Source of the DNA: Littorina saxatilis
Taxonomy: Eukaryota > Mollusca > Gastropoda > Littorinimorpha > Littorinidae
DNA length: 64,000 nucleotides
Reading direction: 5' to 3'
Assembly: GCF_037325665.1 (NCBI RefSeq)
Contig: NC_090261.1
Span: 67,646,930-67,710,929, forward strand
The number at the start of each line of letters is the position of its first letter. The stretch's first letter is position 1. Made by a program: the position numbers and the translations under genes. The notes under the pieces are model-generated. The model worked only from the letters and a program-made list of their open reading frames with translations. It ran no database searches and was not told the DNA's origin. This document shows, in pieces, positions 11,916 through 23,400 of the stretch.

Positions 11916-14479
11916 ACTTGTTTAATTTTTATCTATTTAGTTTTCTCACCTCACTGCAAACAACATTTTTACATTTTTATGTTTCCAGTGCTTCGCCATT
12001 CACGACAACTACAACACACCAGAAGAAGTGAGTAAAGCATGGACATTTTCTGAGACTTTTTGGTTTTGAATCGCGCGATGTCTGATCGCGGTACCAAAAT
12101 GTATGGACGTCGACAACTGTCAGATAATTTACTTACGCCAACAATTGATAAGGATCAGTTGGCAAAGAAAAGCCTGGATGCCTGATGCGGAAATTTGTCA
12201 AGCTTGGCCATGAGGGTTTTCAACTTAAAATTGAATTGTCAAACACATACACTTAAATATAAGCCTAAATGAGACAATCGTAGAACACATGTACGTAAGA
12301 TAAGGTTCAAGAAAAGTGTCCCAAATTGTGTTCCAAATTCAGGGAAGATGTTGCAAAGTGCCAGACTTAGTTCGCGAAGAAAACCGTGGCAGTGTGTTAA
12401 AAATAAGGTGGACTCATGACGACAAGCAAAAATCTTGACTCATTCCGTGAGCATTATTTCACGTTTAAAGGACACATCTACATAATAGACTCTGGACGGA
12501 GAGAGTTAATTTATTTGGGATACTGTCCTTAAACTGTGCCCATACGGGTTCTTCTTAGTATTCAGGAACAATCATAGTACTTTGGGATAAGCGTAGTATC
12601 TTGGGATAACCATCGCATTTTGGGATAACCAGAGTATTTTTGGATAACCATCGCATTTTGGGATAACCAAAGTATTTTGGGATAACCATATCGTTTGCAG
12701 GCGGCCAAATTTTTGTTCGAGGGCATGAAAACTTTCATGGAAAACGTCCTCTTGAAAGACTCGAAGGCTCAGAGCCCACGTGACCTTGAGCTTGCGTGTC
12801 ATGACGCCTACATGGCCAATCGTACGTCGCTTTTCATTGGTGGAGACGCCTACATGAAGGAGCTCAACCAAACTTTGCAGAAAGGTCAGCTCTCATTGGA
12901 CGCTTTTGTAACTTACCAAAAAATTAACTTGTGACTCGTAGAAGCGGAAGTAAGGATGCGGAAACATAAAGCAACACCCTGGGGGTCTATATTGTTTTGT
13001 AAGAAGTTTCATTCAAAATCATATATTATAGTGTGAATCCATCAGAAGTCGTCTAACGGTTCGCCGGTCTCTATGGTTATTTTTTTTAACGATTCCAATG
13101 TCAACACTATAAACAAAATCGTTTCAAAATGTCTGTAATTCAAGACCAAAGTCTAGAATCTGTATACTTAGAAACTGGTCAAATGTATTTAAACTGAAAT
13201 GTACTGCGACAAATCTGCAACCACCGATTTTTGGCCCTCCATTTTTTCTAAGAAATAGTTACCGTTTCGCTTCAACACGGAGAGCGGAACTCACTTTCTG
13301 ATTGATGACAGTGGTACCTCCCATAACGACCCTTACATTTTACGGCTCGATCCCTCCACATGACAACTCATTTTTCTCTGACGGATTATTTCTCCTTCTA
13401 TTTCTTAGTATTTCTTACCCGTATATTGCGTCACTCTCTCTATTACGATTAACGTCCGACCATCAGTGGACTTATAACGACTTTTCCACACATTAAAATG
13501 ATTCTGGTTCCATTATCTACACAATCTCTGAAAATGTTAATCATGCCGACAGGTGGTGTTGGTCACCTGGTTGTGGGTCCGGCGGGCAGCGGCAAGGGCG
13601 CAGTGGTCAGTAACTGGGTGGCCGCGGTGAAGAAAAAGAAAAGCCACGAGCTCATCTATCACTTTGTGGGCTGCAGCAAAGATAGTACCAGTAAGTCCGC
13701 TTTACTTCACATAAAATCAACAAAACTACTGTACGCACGTGTTAACGAAGACGATGCAAATCACAATGTTCGATGTTTCGACCCGAGGGTCTTCCTCAGG
13801 AACACAAAACACAATGTTCGACGTTTCGACCCTAGGGTCTTCCTCAGGAACACAAAACACAATGTTCGACGTTTCGACCCTAGGGTCTTCCTCAGGAACA
13901 CAAAACACAATGTTCGACGTTTCGACCCGAGGGTCTTCCTCAGGAACACAAAACACAATGTTCGACGTTTCGACCCGAGGCTCTTCCTCAGGAACACAAA
14001 ACACAATGTTCGACGTTTCGACCCTAGGGTCTTCCTCGGGAACACAAAACACAATGTTCGACATTTCGACCCGAGGGGATTCCTCAGGAACACAAAACAC
14101 AATGTTCGACGTTTCGACCCGAGGGGATTCCTCAGGAACACAAAACACAATGTTCGACATTTCGACCCGAGGGGATTCCTCAGGAACACAAAACACAATG
14201 TTCGACATTTCGACCCGAGGGGATTCCTCAGGAACACAAAACACAATGTTCGACGTTTCGACCCGAGGGGATTCCTCAGGAACACAAAACACAAAACAAA
14301 GCGAATAAAAGAAGAGGACAGACGATAGAACAGAAAGAAGAACTACAGATGTCACGATTTACGAACCAAAACAAACTGTCCGTGTAACTTTCTTGTGTGT
14401 ATTGTGTGTGTTTTTTCTTGTTTTTTTTTCTCACATCCTAACATCACATTTATATCAATAGGCCGACCATATCTATATC

Positions 14480-14514
<35 letters not shown>

Positions 14515-17500
14515 TGTGTTGTGTTTGTGTTTGTATAGCATCATTCCGCCTTCTTCATTTGGAGATAAGTTCAGTTGTCTGTAATGATGTGTCTGTCCAT
14601 TATAAAGACCACTGGGTCGATGTACTTGTGAACGTCTTGCGTTGGCACATACTAAATGTTCTTTTAACTTACCTTTGTTGTTTTTTAATCTGGATTTTGG
14701 AACATTAGCCGTCTATCTGTATCCGATGTCCGCATTACTTCATCCCGTGTATACTACATTGGGTGTGCACGTTAAAGATCCCACGATTGACAAAAGGGTC
14801 TTTCCTGGCAAAATTGCTTAGGCACAGTTAATAATTGTCTACCATACCCGTGTGACTTGGAATAAGGCCGTGAAAGGTAAATATGCGCCGACATGGCTGC
14901 AATCTACTGGCCGTATAAAATTTCATCTCACACGGCATCACTGCAGAGCGCCTAGAACTGTACCCACGGAATATGCGCGATATAAGCTTCATTGATTGAT
15001 TGATTGATTGATCTTTAACTTTTGCGGCGAAAGCCAGACGTCCTATGAGAGATGATAGAGGTTCTGCAACCTCCAAACAGGGGTGGGGGGTGGGAGGGGG
15101 GGGGGGGGGGGGTGGAGGAGGTGGCGTTGGAGAATCGTACTGACTTCCAGTGCTCTGTTTCACGTGTTTGGTAACTTGTGCGTGCTGTGAACAGGATTTG
15201 CCAGAAAGAGTAAGAGGACAGTGATTGTTCTTTGACGCACTGTCATATACTCCCTGTAGGTGTGAGCGGCATCTCTCTATCTCTCTCTCCCTGTAGGTGT
15301 AAGCGGCATCTCTCTATCTCTCTCTCCCTGTAGGTGTGAGCGGCCTCTCTCTATCTCTCTCTCCCTGTAGGTGTGAGCGGCATCCTGAGCCGGCTGATCG
15401 AGGAGCTGGAGACCCTGGCCGGGGTGGTGAAGAAGCGCAAGGGTCTGGAGGAGCGCGAGGAGGAGGACGCCAAGCCCAGCAACCTCAGCGAGATGTTCCA
15501 GCAGCTCCAGGTCGTCATGGACAAGGCCGCCAAGAGGAAGAAGATCCTCATCGTCATTGACGGCGTCAGTCGCATCGAGCAGCAGTCCAGAACCTCCAAG
15601 GTAGAGGGTAGATACTCTCTTTTCCGTACGCATGTTATGGTCACTGGCCTGAGGTTAAATCTACCTACACCATGACTTGTAATTCTAGATTAAGACATGG
15701 GTTTACAGGAAGCAGCAGTCCAGAACCTCCAAGGTATAGGCTCTGAAGATACTCTCTTTTCCATTTGCATGTGTAACCGAAGCACAAAAATCACTTTTGG
15801 AGGCAAAGCCAGTCAAACAGGATTGTGATTTTAGAGCTAATTTCTCAGCCCTTCAATAACTGCTATAGGAACGCGAAGATTCCCAGGAGAATACCAGGTG
15901 ACATCAGCAGCCAGTCCCCATCACAAACAGTACTCTACGATTGACAGGTGGCTAGCCGGTGTAACACGAGAAAATTACTCCCACGAGATTTTTACTCCGG
16001 AGTAAACATTTCGTACGAAAAAGTTACTCCCTTTACGAAAAAAAGCACTCCCCCATTGCACGAGAAAATTACTCCCCAAGACAGGTGAGTTCCGAGTAAA
16101 CATTTCGTACACAAATGTTACTCCCCTGACGAATAAATAACGAATAAATTACTTCACCCCAACACGAGCAATTTAACCTCCCATGCCAGGTGTACGAAAT
16201 TTTTACTCCCTTGTTCCCTGTTAGTCTTGGTGGTGGAAGGGGTGGAAGGAGGGTAGCGCGACATTCGTGTGCGCGAGATCACCTATTGGCATTATCCCTT
16301 CGCCCGCATCCCATTTTTGCGTACGATATTTTTACTGGAAGTAAAAAATAATGGGGAGTAAAAATTTCGTGGAGGGAGTAATTTTGTCGTGCCTTGGGGA
16401 GTTCTTTTCTCGTACGAAAAGTGTACTCGGAGTAAGAATTTCGTACGAAATATTTACTTCAGAGTAAATTTTTCGTGGAGTAAACATTTCGTGTTACACC
16501 GGCAACGTAGGAGAAACGTGTGAGCTACGACAGAGACTATACAGTCTGTGTACTCTACAGTCTCTGGCTACGATAAGTAGCCCGTGCTCTTGCTGGCAGG
16601 CAGCAGTCTGCCTGTAACACATGTAATGGTCATTGGCCAGGGGTTAAATCTACCTACACCATGACTTGCAATTCTAGATTAAGACATGGCTTTACAGGGA
16701 GAGAGAATCTCTTTAGTGGTGTTTAGGTTAATCCGACATTTCCGTTATTTTATCAGACAGACTCTTAAAATACAGGTAGAAAATGGTCAAATTCTACGCC
16801 TGAAAACACTTTTCTGGCCGTTTGTGATCTCGTACTGATTACATGTATAGCTTGATCGAAGAGCATACAACTTACGATGGTTGTACAGGTTGGGAAAGTT
16901 CGGGAAACTTTTTTCTCTGCATTGTCTTTTCATCTATTATTCCTCACAATTGTCGTGATTATCCATTTACAAAGACTCTCTGATGTAATTGAGCGATTTG
17001 ACGTGTTTTTTTTAGGTCCTGGGTGCAATGAAACTTGTTGGCAAAAAGTCTGATTTTCAAAGAGGGTATTAATTTTAGGCCTAAAAAAAATTAGGTGTGG
17101 TTACGGTAACCCGACCTACCCTATGTTTAGGGGCCGACCCTATAACTTTTTATTACATTTGTCCAACAAAAAACAAAAAAACAAAAACAAAAAGCGAGAA
17201 AAAAGCAGAAAAAAACGAGTGCAGAAAACGCAATGAAAGCGAAAGCGCTAGAGTCGCACACTTATTTCCCTGTCAAGTAGGTTTAATTTGTACACATTAG
17301 AAAAAAAAAGTAAAAAAAAAAAAGTGATTGCCTACCTTCCTACCCTATTTTTTTGGGGCTGTTACCTTAACCACACCTTTTTTGGGGGGCCTTATAACCA
17401 GCGATCACAAGGGGTGTAATCAGGTCTGAAGAATGTGTGAGGCAAAAATGGGATCATTTGGTCTCAGTTTAGGAATGGAGTTACGGGCCTTCTTTTGAGG

Positions 17501-18140
17501 AGACTGACATTTTCATAAAGGGCTGTCTGGGTTTCGCAGTTTGCTCGCTGACTGCTAAACTCGTAAGTAAGTTTGGGTGAAAAGGTTTCTGCATAGTACG
17601 TGACAATGACAGTGCTGTTAGTAAACAGAATAGCGACAGCAACGGGACCTTCGTGGTAAAAACAATACGGCGAATAGCCCTGTTTATACTTGGAAAACCT
17701 CGCTTACAAATGTGATGCAACGTTGAAGTTCTTCTTTTATTCCACAGCCGTTGTTCTGGCTGCCCACTACCTTGCCCCCTAAAGCCGTCACGGTCGTGAT
17801 GACGTGTCGCGAGGATCATAGTGACGTCATACAGGAACTGACGAAGCGAGGTTTCAGTATCACCAAAATGAAACCACTGACGGAACAACAACAGAAAGAG
17901 TTTTGTGTGGTGAGATTGTGCAGTACAAGTTTACATTGTGTGATCTTATACACTGTCTAACATCTGACTTCCTGCCGTTCTGTGCGTCTATGTGTCCGTG
18001 TGTGTATGTGTCTGTACGTCACGTCCCCCGTCCGCCGCCCCGCCCCCCACCTTCCCCCTCCCTCTCTCTCACTCTCTGTGTATCTCTGTTGATCTCTCGA
18101 TCTCTGTCTCTGTCTCTCTCCCTCTGCCTGTATATATATA

Positions 18141-18214
<74 letters not shown>

Positions 18215-20377
18215 ACAAATGTTCTTTTGTCTCTCTGCACAAAGGACATCCTACAGCACACGCTTATTTCTGTGCTCATGAGTGAAAGATGACAGTAAAC
18301 ACGCTTTATTAGAACATTTTGGTTTTAACAAATTGTATTCAAGAATTTCAAATCACAATACCGCATTCATATAAAGAAGTTTAATTATATCAAAGTACAT
18401 ATAGCACAACAAGCAAAGAATAGTTTATGGCACTTTGCATTTTAGCAACAAAACTGTGCCTCTCACAATTGTTTTGTGTGTATTTTCTCCCTCCACATAG
18501 GGAATCCTGCAACAGAACAGCAAGGAGTTGTCCCCCGCCCAGCTGAAGAAGATTGTGGAGGTCAAACAAGCGGAAAACCCGCTATACCTCAAGATTGTTA
18601 TTTCGGTCAGTGATCGTCTGTGTGTTTTTGTCTGCCTCCCCCCTCAATCCCTGCTCTTTCTGTCTGTCTGTCTGTTTATCTGTCTGTCTGTTTGTGAATG
18701 AATGTAAATGCGCTAATATGCTATCACTGAGGTACAAACAACAACTCCAATTATACGTTCCCTCCACTGTATTGGGTAAATTCAAGGATACAGTTATGAT
18801 ACATACACACATATACACACAATCATGAATAATAGAAAGATATCAGGGTTATATATTCAAAACAGGGTACTCACAGGTTTGAAGACAGATTTGAAAATCC
18901 CGTGCAAAAACTAACCATAATATTACCCTGAGTGTATCAAAATCGCTACCCGTGAGGTAGACAGAAAAACAACCACACACAGTCCGTGAAATCACAAGCA
19001 CACTATATCCACAGTATAATACCAACACACGGCAAGTGTGTAAGTAGAAAACATACAGTCACTGTTCACAGTTATGATTCTGACCAGACTGCGGCAACCA
19101 TCTGATCTAGATGCTAAACACTAATCATATCTTAATTAAATAGGTTCTCCTGAACATGGCTTAGCTCAGCTAGAGCACACACAAAAACTGCCGATGTGTC
19201 CTTCACTTGAAAAAGTAGCGGTGTACTTCATTCTCCGACTGGCGATCTCGACCTAACCAGTTCACTTCGTCCTGTGACCTCTCGGTTCCAACTATCCGGA
19301 CTGTAACCTCACTGCTAGCTTCGTAAAAGTCCCGTCGAACTTCAGCTAAACTGATCCATAGAAATAAGATATTCGGCGGCTTCTCAGATTATTATTCTTC
19401 CCCAGCATCTGGCCGCAATCTTCTTCTTATGGACAGGTTACTGGACGCACTGCACAAACATGAAGAGCGGACATCTTGTTTTTACAATCTGTCCTCTACG
19501 AACTAGTTTCTGCAATGTTAATCGGTTCAGCTTACGCAATACACAAAATATCGATATTCGAATGCCTATGAAAGTTACCTGTTAATGTGAATTGACGATC
19601 GCGTCTCAGAAAACACAAGTAAGGGCTGGAACCTGTTCCTGCATTCTCTCCGGGCATTTTATCCTCCCGCGCGATTAACATCGAGACCTTTCTCCTCGAT
19701 GGACAGTCGTCAATTGTGCTGCTAAACTAGCTCCGATTCACGAAGTCAACTGTTCTCTGGTTTGTGAGCTGTGTTAACTCCGTGCAATACACTTTCCACG
19801 TGTATCTGGTTGGCTTCCGTGTTTTGTGGAGGGAACAAATGCTAACTCGGCATGACTCAGTTGTTAGCTGTTTCTTTCTTTATTTGGTGTTTAACGTCGT
19901 TTTCAACCACGAAGGTTATATCGCGACGGGGAAAGGGGGAAGATGGGATAGAGCCACTTGTCAATTGTTTCTTGTTCACAAAAGCACTAATCAAAAATTT
20001 GCTCCAGGGGCCGGCTTGCAACGTAGTACAATATATTACCTTACTGGAAGAATGCTAGTTTCCAGTACAAAGGACTTAACATTTCTTACATACTGCTTGA
20101 CTAAAATCTTTACAAAAATTGACTATATTCTATACAAGAAACACTTAACAAGGGTAAAAGGAGAAACAGAATCCGTTAGTCGCCTCTTACGACATGCTGG
20201 GGAGCATCGGGTAAATTCTTCCCCCTAACCCGCGGGGGGAGTTAGCTGTTTGATTTCCTTTACACTGTTTATCTGTCTGTCTGTCTGTCTGTTATCTGTC
20301 TGTCTGTCTGTCTGTTATCTGTCTGTCTGTCTGTTTGTCTGTTTGTCTATCTGTCTGTCTGTCTGTCTGTCTCTCAC

Positions 20378-20423
<46 letters not shown>

Positions 20424-23400
20424 GCTCTGTCGCTGTTTCTCTGTCTCTCTCTCACTCTCTCTCTGTCTCTGTCTCTCTCTTTTGCTCTGTCGCTGTTTCT
20501 ATGTCTCTCTACGGCTCATTTTATGTCTGTTTCTCCGCTCCCCCTTGCTTTCATCTTGAAGTTAAGGAACTGTTAGTGTTAGGAAACGCTACCGTTGCTG
20601 AGCTTTGGTTCAGTTTTGTGTGTTGCATGTAGTTGACTTATTTGTACTTTGTGGGAAAGTACCGATATTATATTTTGTAAACACAATATTTATGCTTGGA
20701 CGAGAATGCAGGTGAACTTTCTAGTCCTGTCAAAACAAGTTGTTTACCATGCTGTTTTAGTCGTGAGTTCGTGGCGTTCGTTCGGATTAAGTGCGTCGGC
20801 GCTTTTTGATGTACGTCATAGAGAATGTCGCTAGTTTAGTCCATGCACGGCTCGTATAATGTAGTTGTATCGTGTTCGGTCTGGAATATTCTCGAGATTG
20901 AGTATTTACTATATATGCCAGCGCGATTTGAATGTTAAAAAAAGCTTCTATTTGAGTTCTGCTACGATGTGCAGTTGTATGTATTGAATGCTGAATAAAT
21001 CCTCGAACTCAATTTGACGAGTTGTTTTCTGCTGCTGCGAAGACGGGCGACGTAGAATAAAAGAACACAACTATACGACGTTTGAGAACTTGTGGCAATC
21101 TCAAGTGTCGTGTAACAATTGGGGGCCAAGCCAAGGATCTACGTTTAACGCCAAGGGTTTTCCAGTAACAAAGACCAGTGTCAAGACAGTCACAGGAGGT
21201 AGCCATCAATCGGGTGTATCCTGAGGGATCAGTATTGAGACTACGGAACCGTGGATTCGGTGTGACTGGTGAAGAGTTTGGTAATCGCCGCAGCTCGGTA
21301 CGGTGAGCGACGCCGGAGTGTATCGGGATTACAGAGGTTAGCTGCCGTTTGGACGAGACGGACTTCGTCGCGGAGCTAGTGCATTAATACTACGAAATAC
21401 GACTGGGGTACGTCGTGTACGTATCGTGAGCAGAGTGCGCCGTCACGTTAGACGAGGAGGGTGGCAGCCTGCGTCTACGAAGGTGAACAGCGACGAGAGA
21501 AGCATCGGAGGTGCAGTAGAGACTGTGTTCTTTTAGAAGACTACATTCGTCTACGTTCGGGGCTGTGAAAGAATACAGACGAACGCACCGGAAAAGACCA
21601 GAATGGCTGAGTTCTGGGGAAAAGGAATTGAACTGGGACTAAAAGGCAAGCAGTTGACGGAGTTCGTCGAGTCCCAGACACGACTGCTGGCGCAGCGTGA
21701 AGAAAGACAAGCGCAGCGTGAAGAAAGACAAGCGCAGCGTGAAGATAAAGAAAGACAAGCGCAGCGTGAGCGTGAACGTGAAGAAAGAGAAGCACAGCGT
21801 GAAGAAAAGCAAATGGAGCTGAAACGCTTAGAGCTCCAGATAGAAATGGAGACCAAGCGCTTAGAGCTTCAGACAGAAATGGTGCGTGTTCAAAATGAGC
21901 ACGAGGCACCACGCCAAAGAGATAACCAGCAGCAAATGCTACACAGGGCACCGAAACTTCCAGCATTCGCTGACGGGAAGGACCAGATCGACTGCTACCT
22001 TGCAAGATTCGAGAGGTTCGCTGAGAGTGCTAGATGGCAGCGCGACGACTGGGCGATTCAACTCAGCGCACATTTGACTGGGGCAGCACTTGAGGTCTAC
22101 ACTAGACTCTCAAACGATGACGCCAGAGACTATGATGTACTGAAGGAAGCTCTGTTGCGTTGCTACAACTTCACTGAAAGGGGCTACCGTCAACGCTTCC
22201 GCGAATGCCAGCCATTGTCTGGAGAGACACCGAGCCAGTTTGTGGAGCGCCTGTCGTCATAACTGCAGAAGTGGGTGGAGTTATCAGGTGAAGAGCAGTC
22301 ATACGAGAGTCTGCGGGACTTGATCGTGAAGGAGCAATTCCTTAATGCCTGCCCGAAGGACCTGGCGACCCGCTTGGAAGAGCAAAAACTGCGGGGTTTG
22401 AAGGACATTACTGATGCTGCTGAGCGTTATCTCATTGCTCATGGAAGGACCCTGGGGACGTCAAAGTCATCGAAACCTTTCCAGAAGAGCGGGAACCAGG
22501 GAAACCAACCTGCCAAGGGACAAACTGAGTCCGCACCATCATCCAATGAAGGGCAGAACATAACGTGTTTCCATTGCAATGCCAAGGGCCACCGAGTCGC
22601 CAACTGTCCCCAAAAGAAAAATAACGGACATGTCAATGACAAAGCGCAAGAACATCGACGGAGATATTACGACAACAAGAGGCAAACGAGTGGCTCGAAC
22701 CAACAAGTATGTGCGAGCAGCGTCATACTTCCAAGGGCTGCCGAGCAAGTGGCTACACCATCGGACGTTGAAGAATGTATATCTGATGGCCAGCTTCTAC
22801 TCGCCAATGGCAGGTCAATCTCTGTCGTTGCCAGCGCAGCTGTGTCAGTGTCGAACATGCCCGTGTCGAAGGGATTTGTTGAGAAGCAGGAAGTGACTGT
22901 TCTCAGAGATTCGGGCTGCAATGGAATCATTGTCAAAGAAGATCTGGTGCCGACAGAGAAGTTCACTGGTGACTTCAAGTGGACGCTCATGGCTGACAGC
23001 AAATGCGTGAAGGCACCAGTGGCAAAGATCCAGATAGATACTCCATACTTCACCGGAGAAGTTGAGGCCGTCTGCCTGAAGAAGCCCTTGTACGATCTAC
23101 TAATTGGGAACATTGGGGGTGCGAGACGTCCTGATGACCCTGATTTCGAATGGAGAATGGGCTCAGCTCAGCCTGCTGCTGAGGAGGAAGACCCACTGCC
23201 ATTCGCGAATGAAGATATCAGCGAACTGTTACGAGATGACAGAGCAACTGTGCATCGCCGCGACCAGCCGCAGGTTGTAAGCGCTGTGACGACCAGAGCC
23301 CAGGCGAAGAAAGACAAAACAACTACGCCACTCAGGGTCACCAACAGTTCTGCAACTGCTGTCGTGGACAGGGATCGGCTGATTCAGCTACAGGAAGCTG

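Larger units (their letters stand above)
6240..12027 (+). other. Exons 1-4: DUF4062 domain and linker (residues 1-204)
   Basis: Exon 1 gives [19 protein letters not shown], the signature of the DUF4062 family (a TIR/flavodoxin-like module at the N-terminus of STAND proteins). [17 protein letters not shown] and [17 protein letters not shown] follow. The junction with exon 2 produces GQRYGW, the conserved end of the motif, which independently confirms the splice at 6509/8228. Exon 3 encodes a charged helical segment rich in Lys and Glu (about residues 150-191). Exon 4 is a 13-codon micro-exon. All four junctions are phase 0. The exon 3 donor is GTCGGT, weaker than the rest. Confidence 0.85.
12701..18605 (+). 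other. Exons 5-9: NACHT/STAND ATPase core (residues 205-477)
   Basis: The Walker A loop is GPAGSGKG at residues 274-281 in exon 6. The Walker B strand is ILIVIDG at 370-376 (acidic D375) in exon 7. Exon 8 supplies a TVVMTCRED strand resembling sensor 1. Exon 9 carries a segment ending [11 protein letters not shown], matching the conserved xNPLYLK motif of NPHP3-like NACHTs. The P-loop lysine K280 is followed by Gly where Ser or Thr normally coordinates Mg, so nucleotide handling may be altered. Exons 5 and 6 join in phase 1, exons 6 and 7 in phase 1, and the rest in phase 0. Confidence 0.85.

Noticed and set aside
13762-14289. CRISPR-like direct repeats
   Set aside because: Units are contiguous with no unique spacers, and the context is a eukaryotic intron. 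The same applies to the 37-, 45- and 50-bp arrays.
13498-14355. Repeat proteins in four frames, one continuing from exon 6
   Set aside because: The 48-bp array has no stops in several frames. Exon 6 must end at 13690 to join exon 7 in phase.
20649-20834. 61-codon ORF present in both LTRs
   Set aside because: Chance frame inside the long terminal repeats; its identity only reflects that the LTRs are copies.
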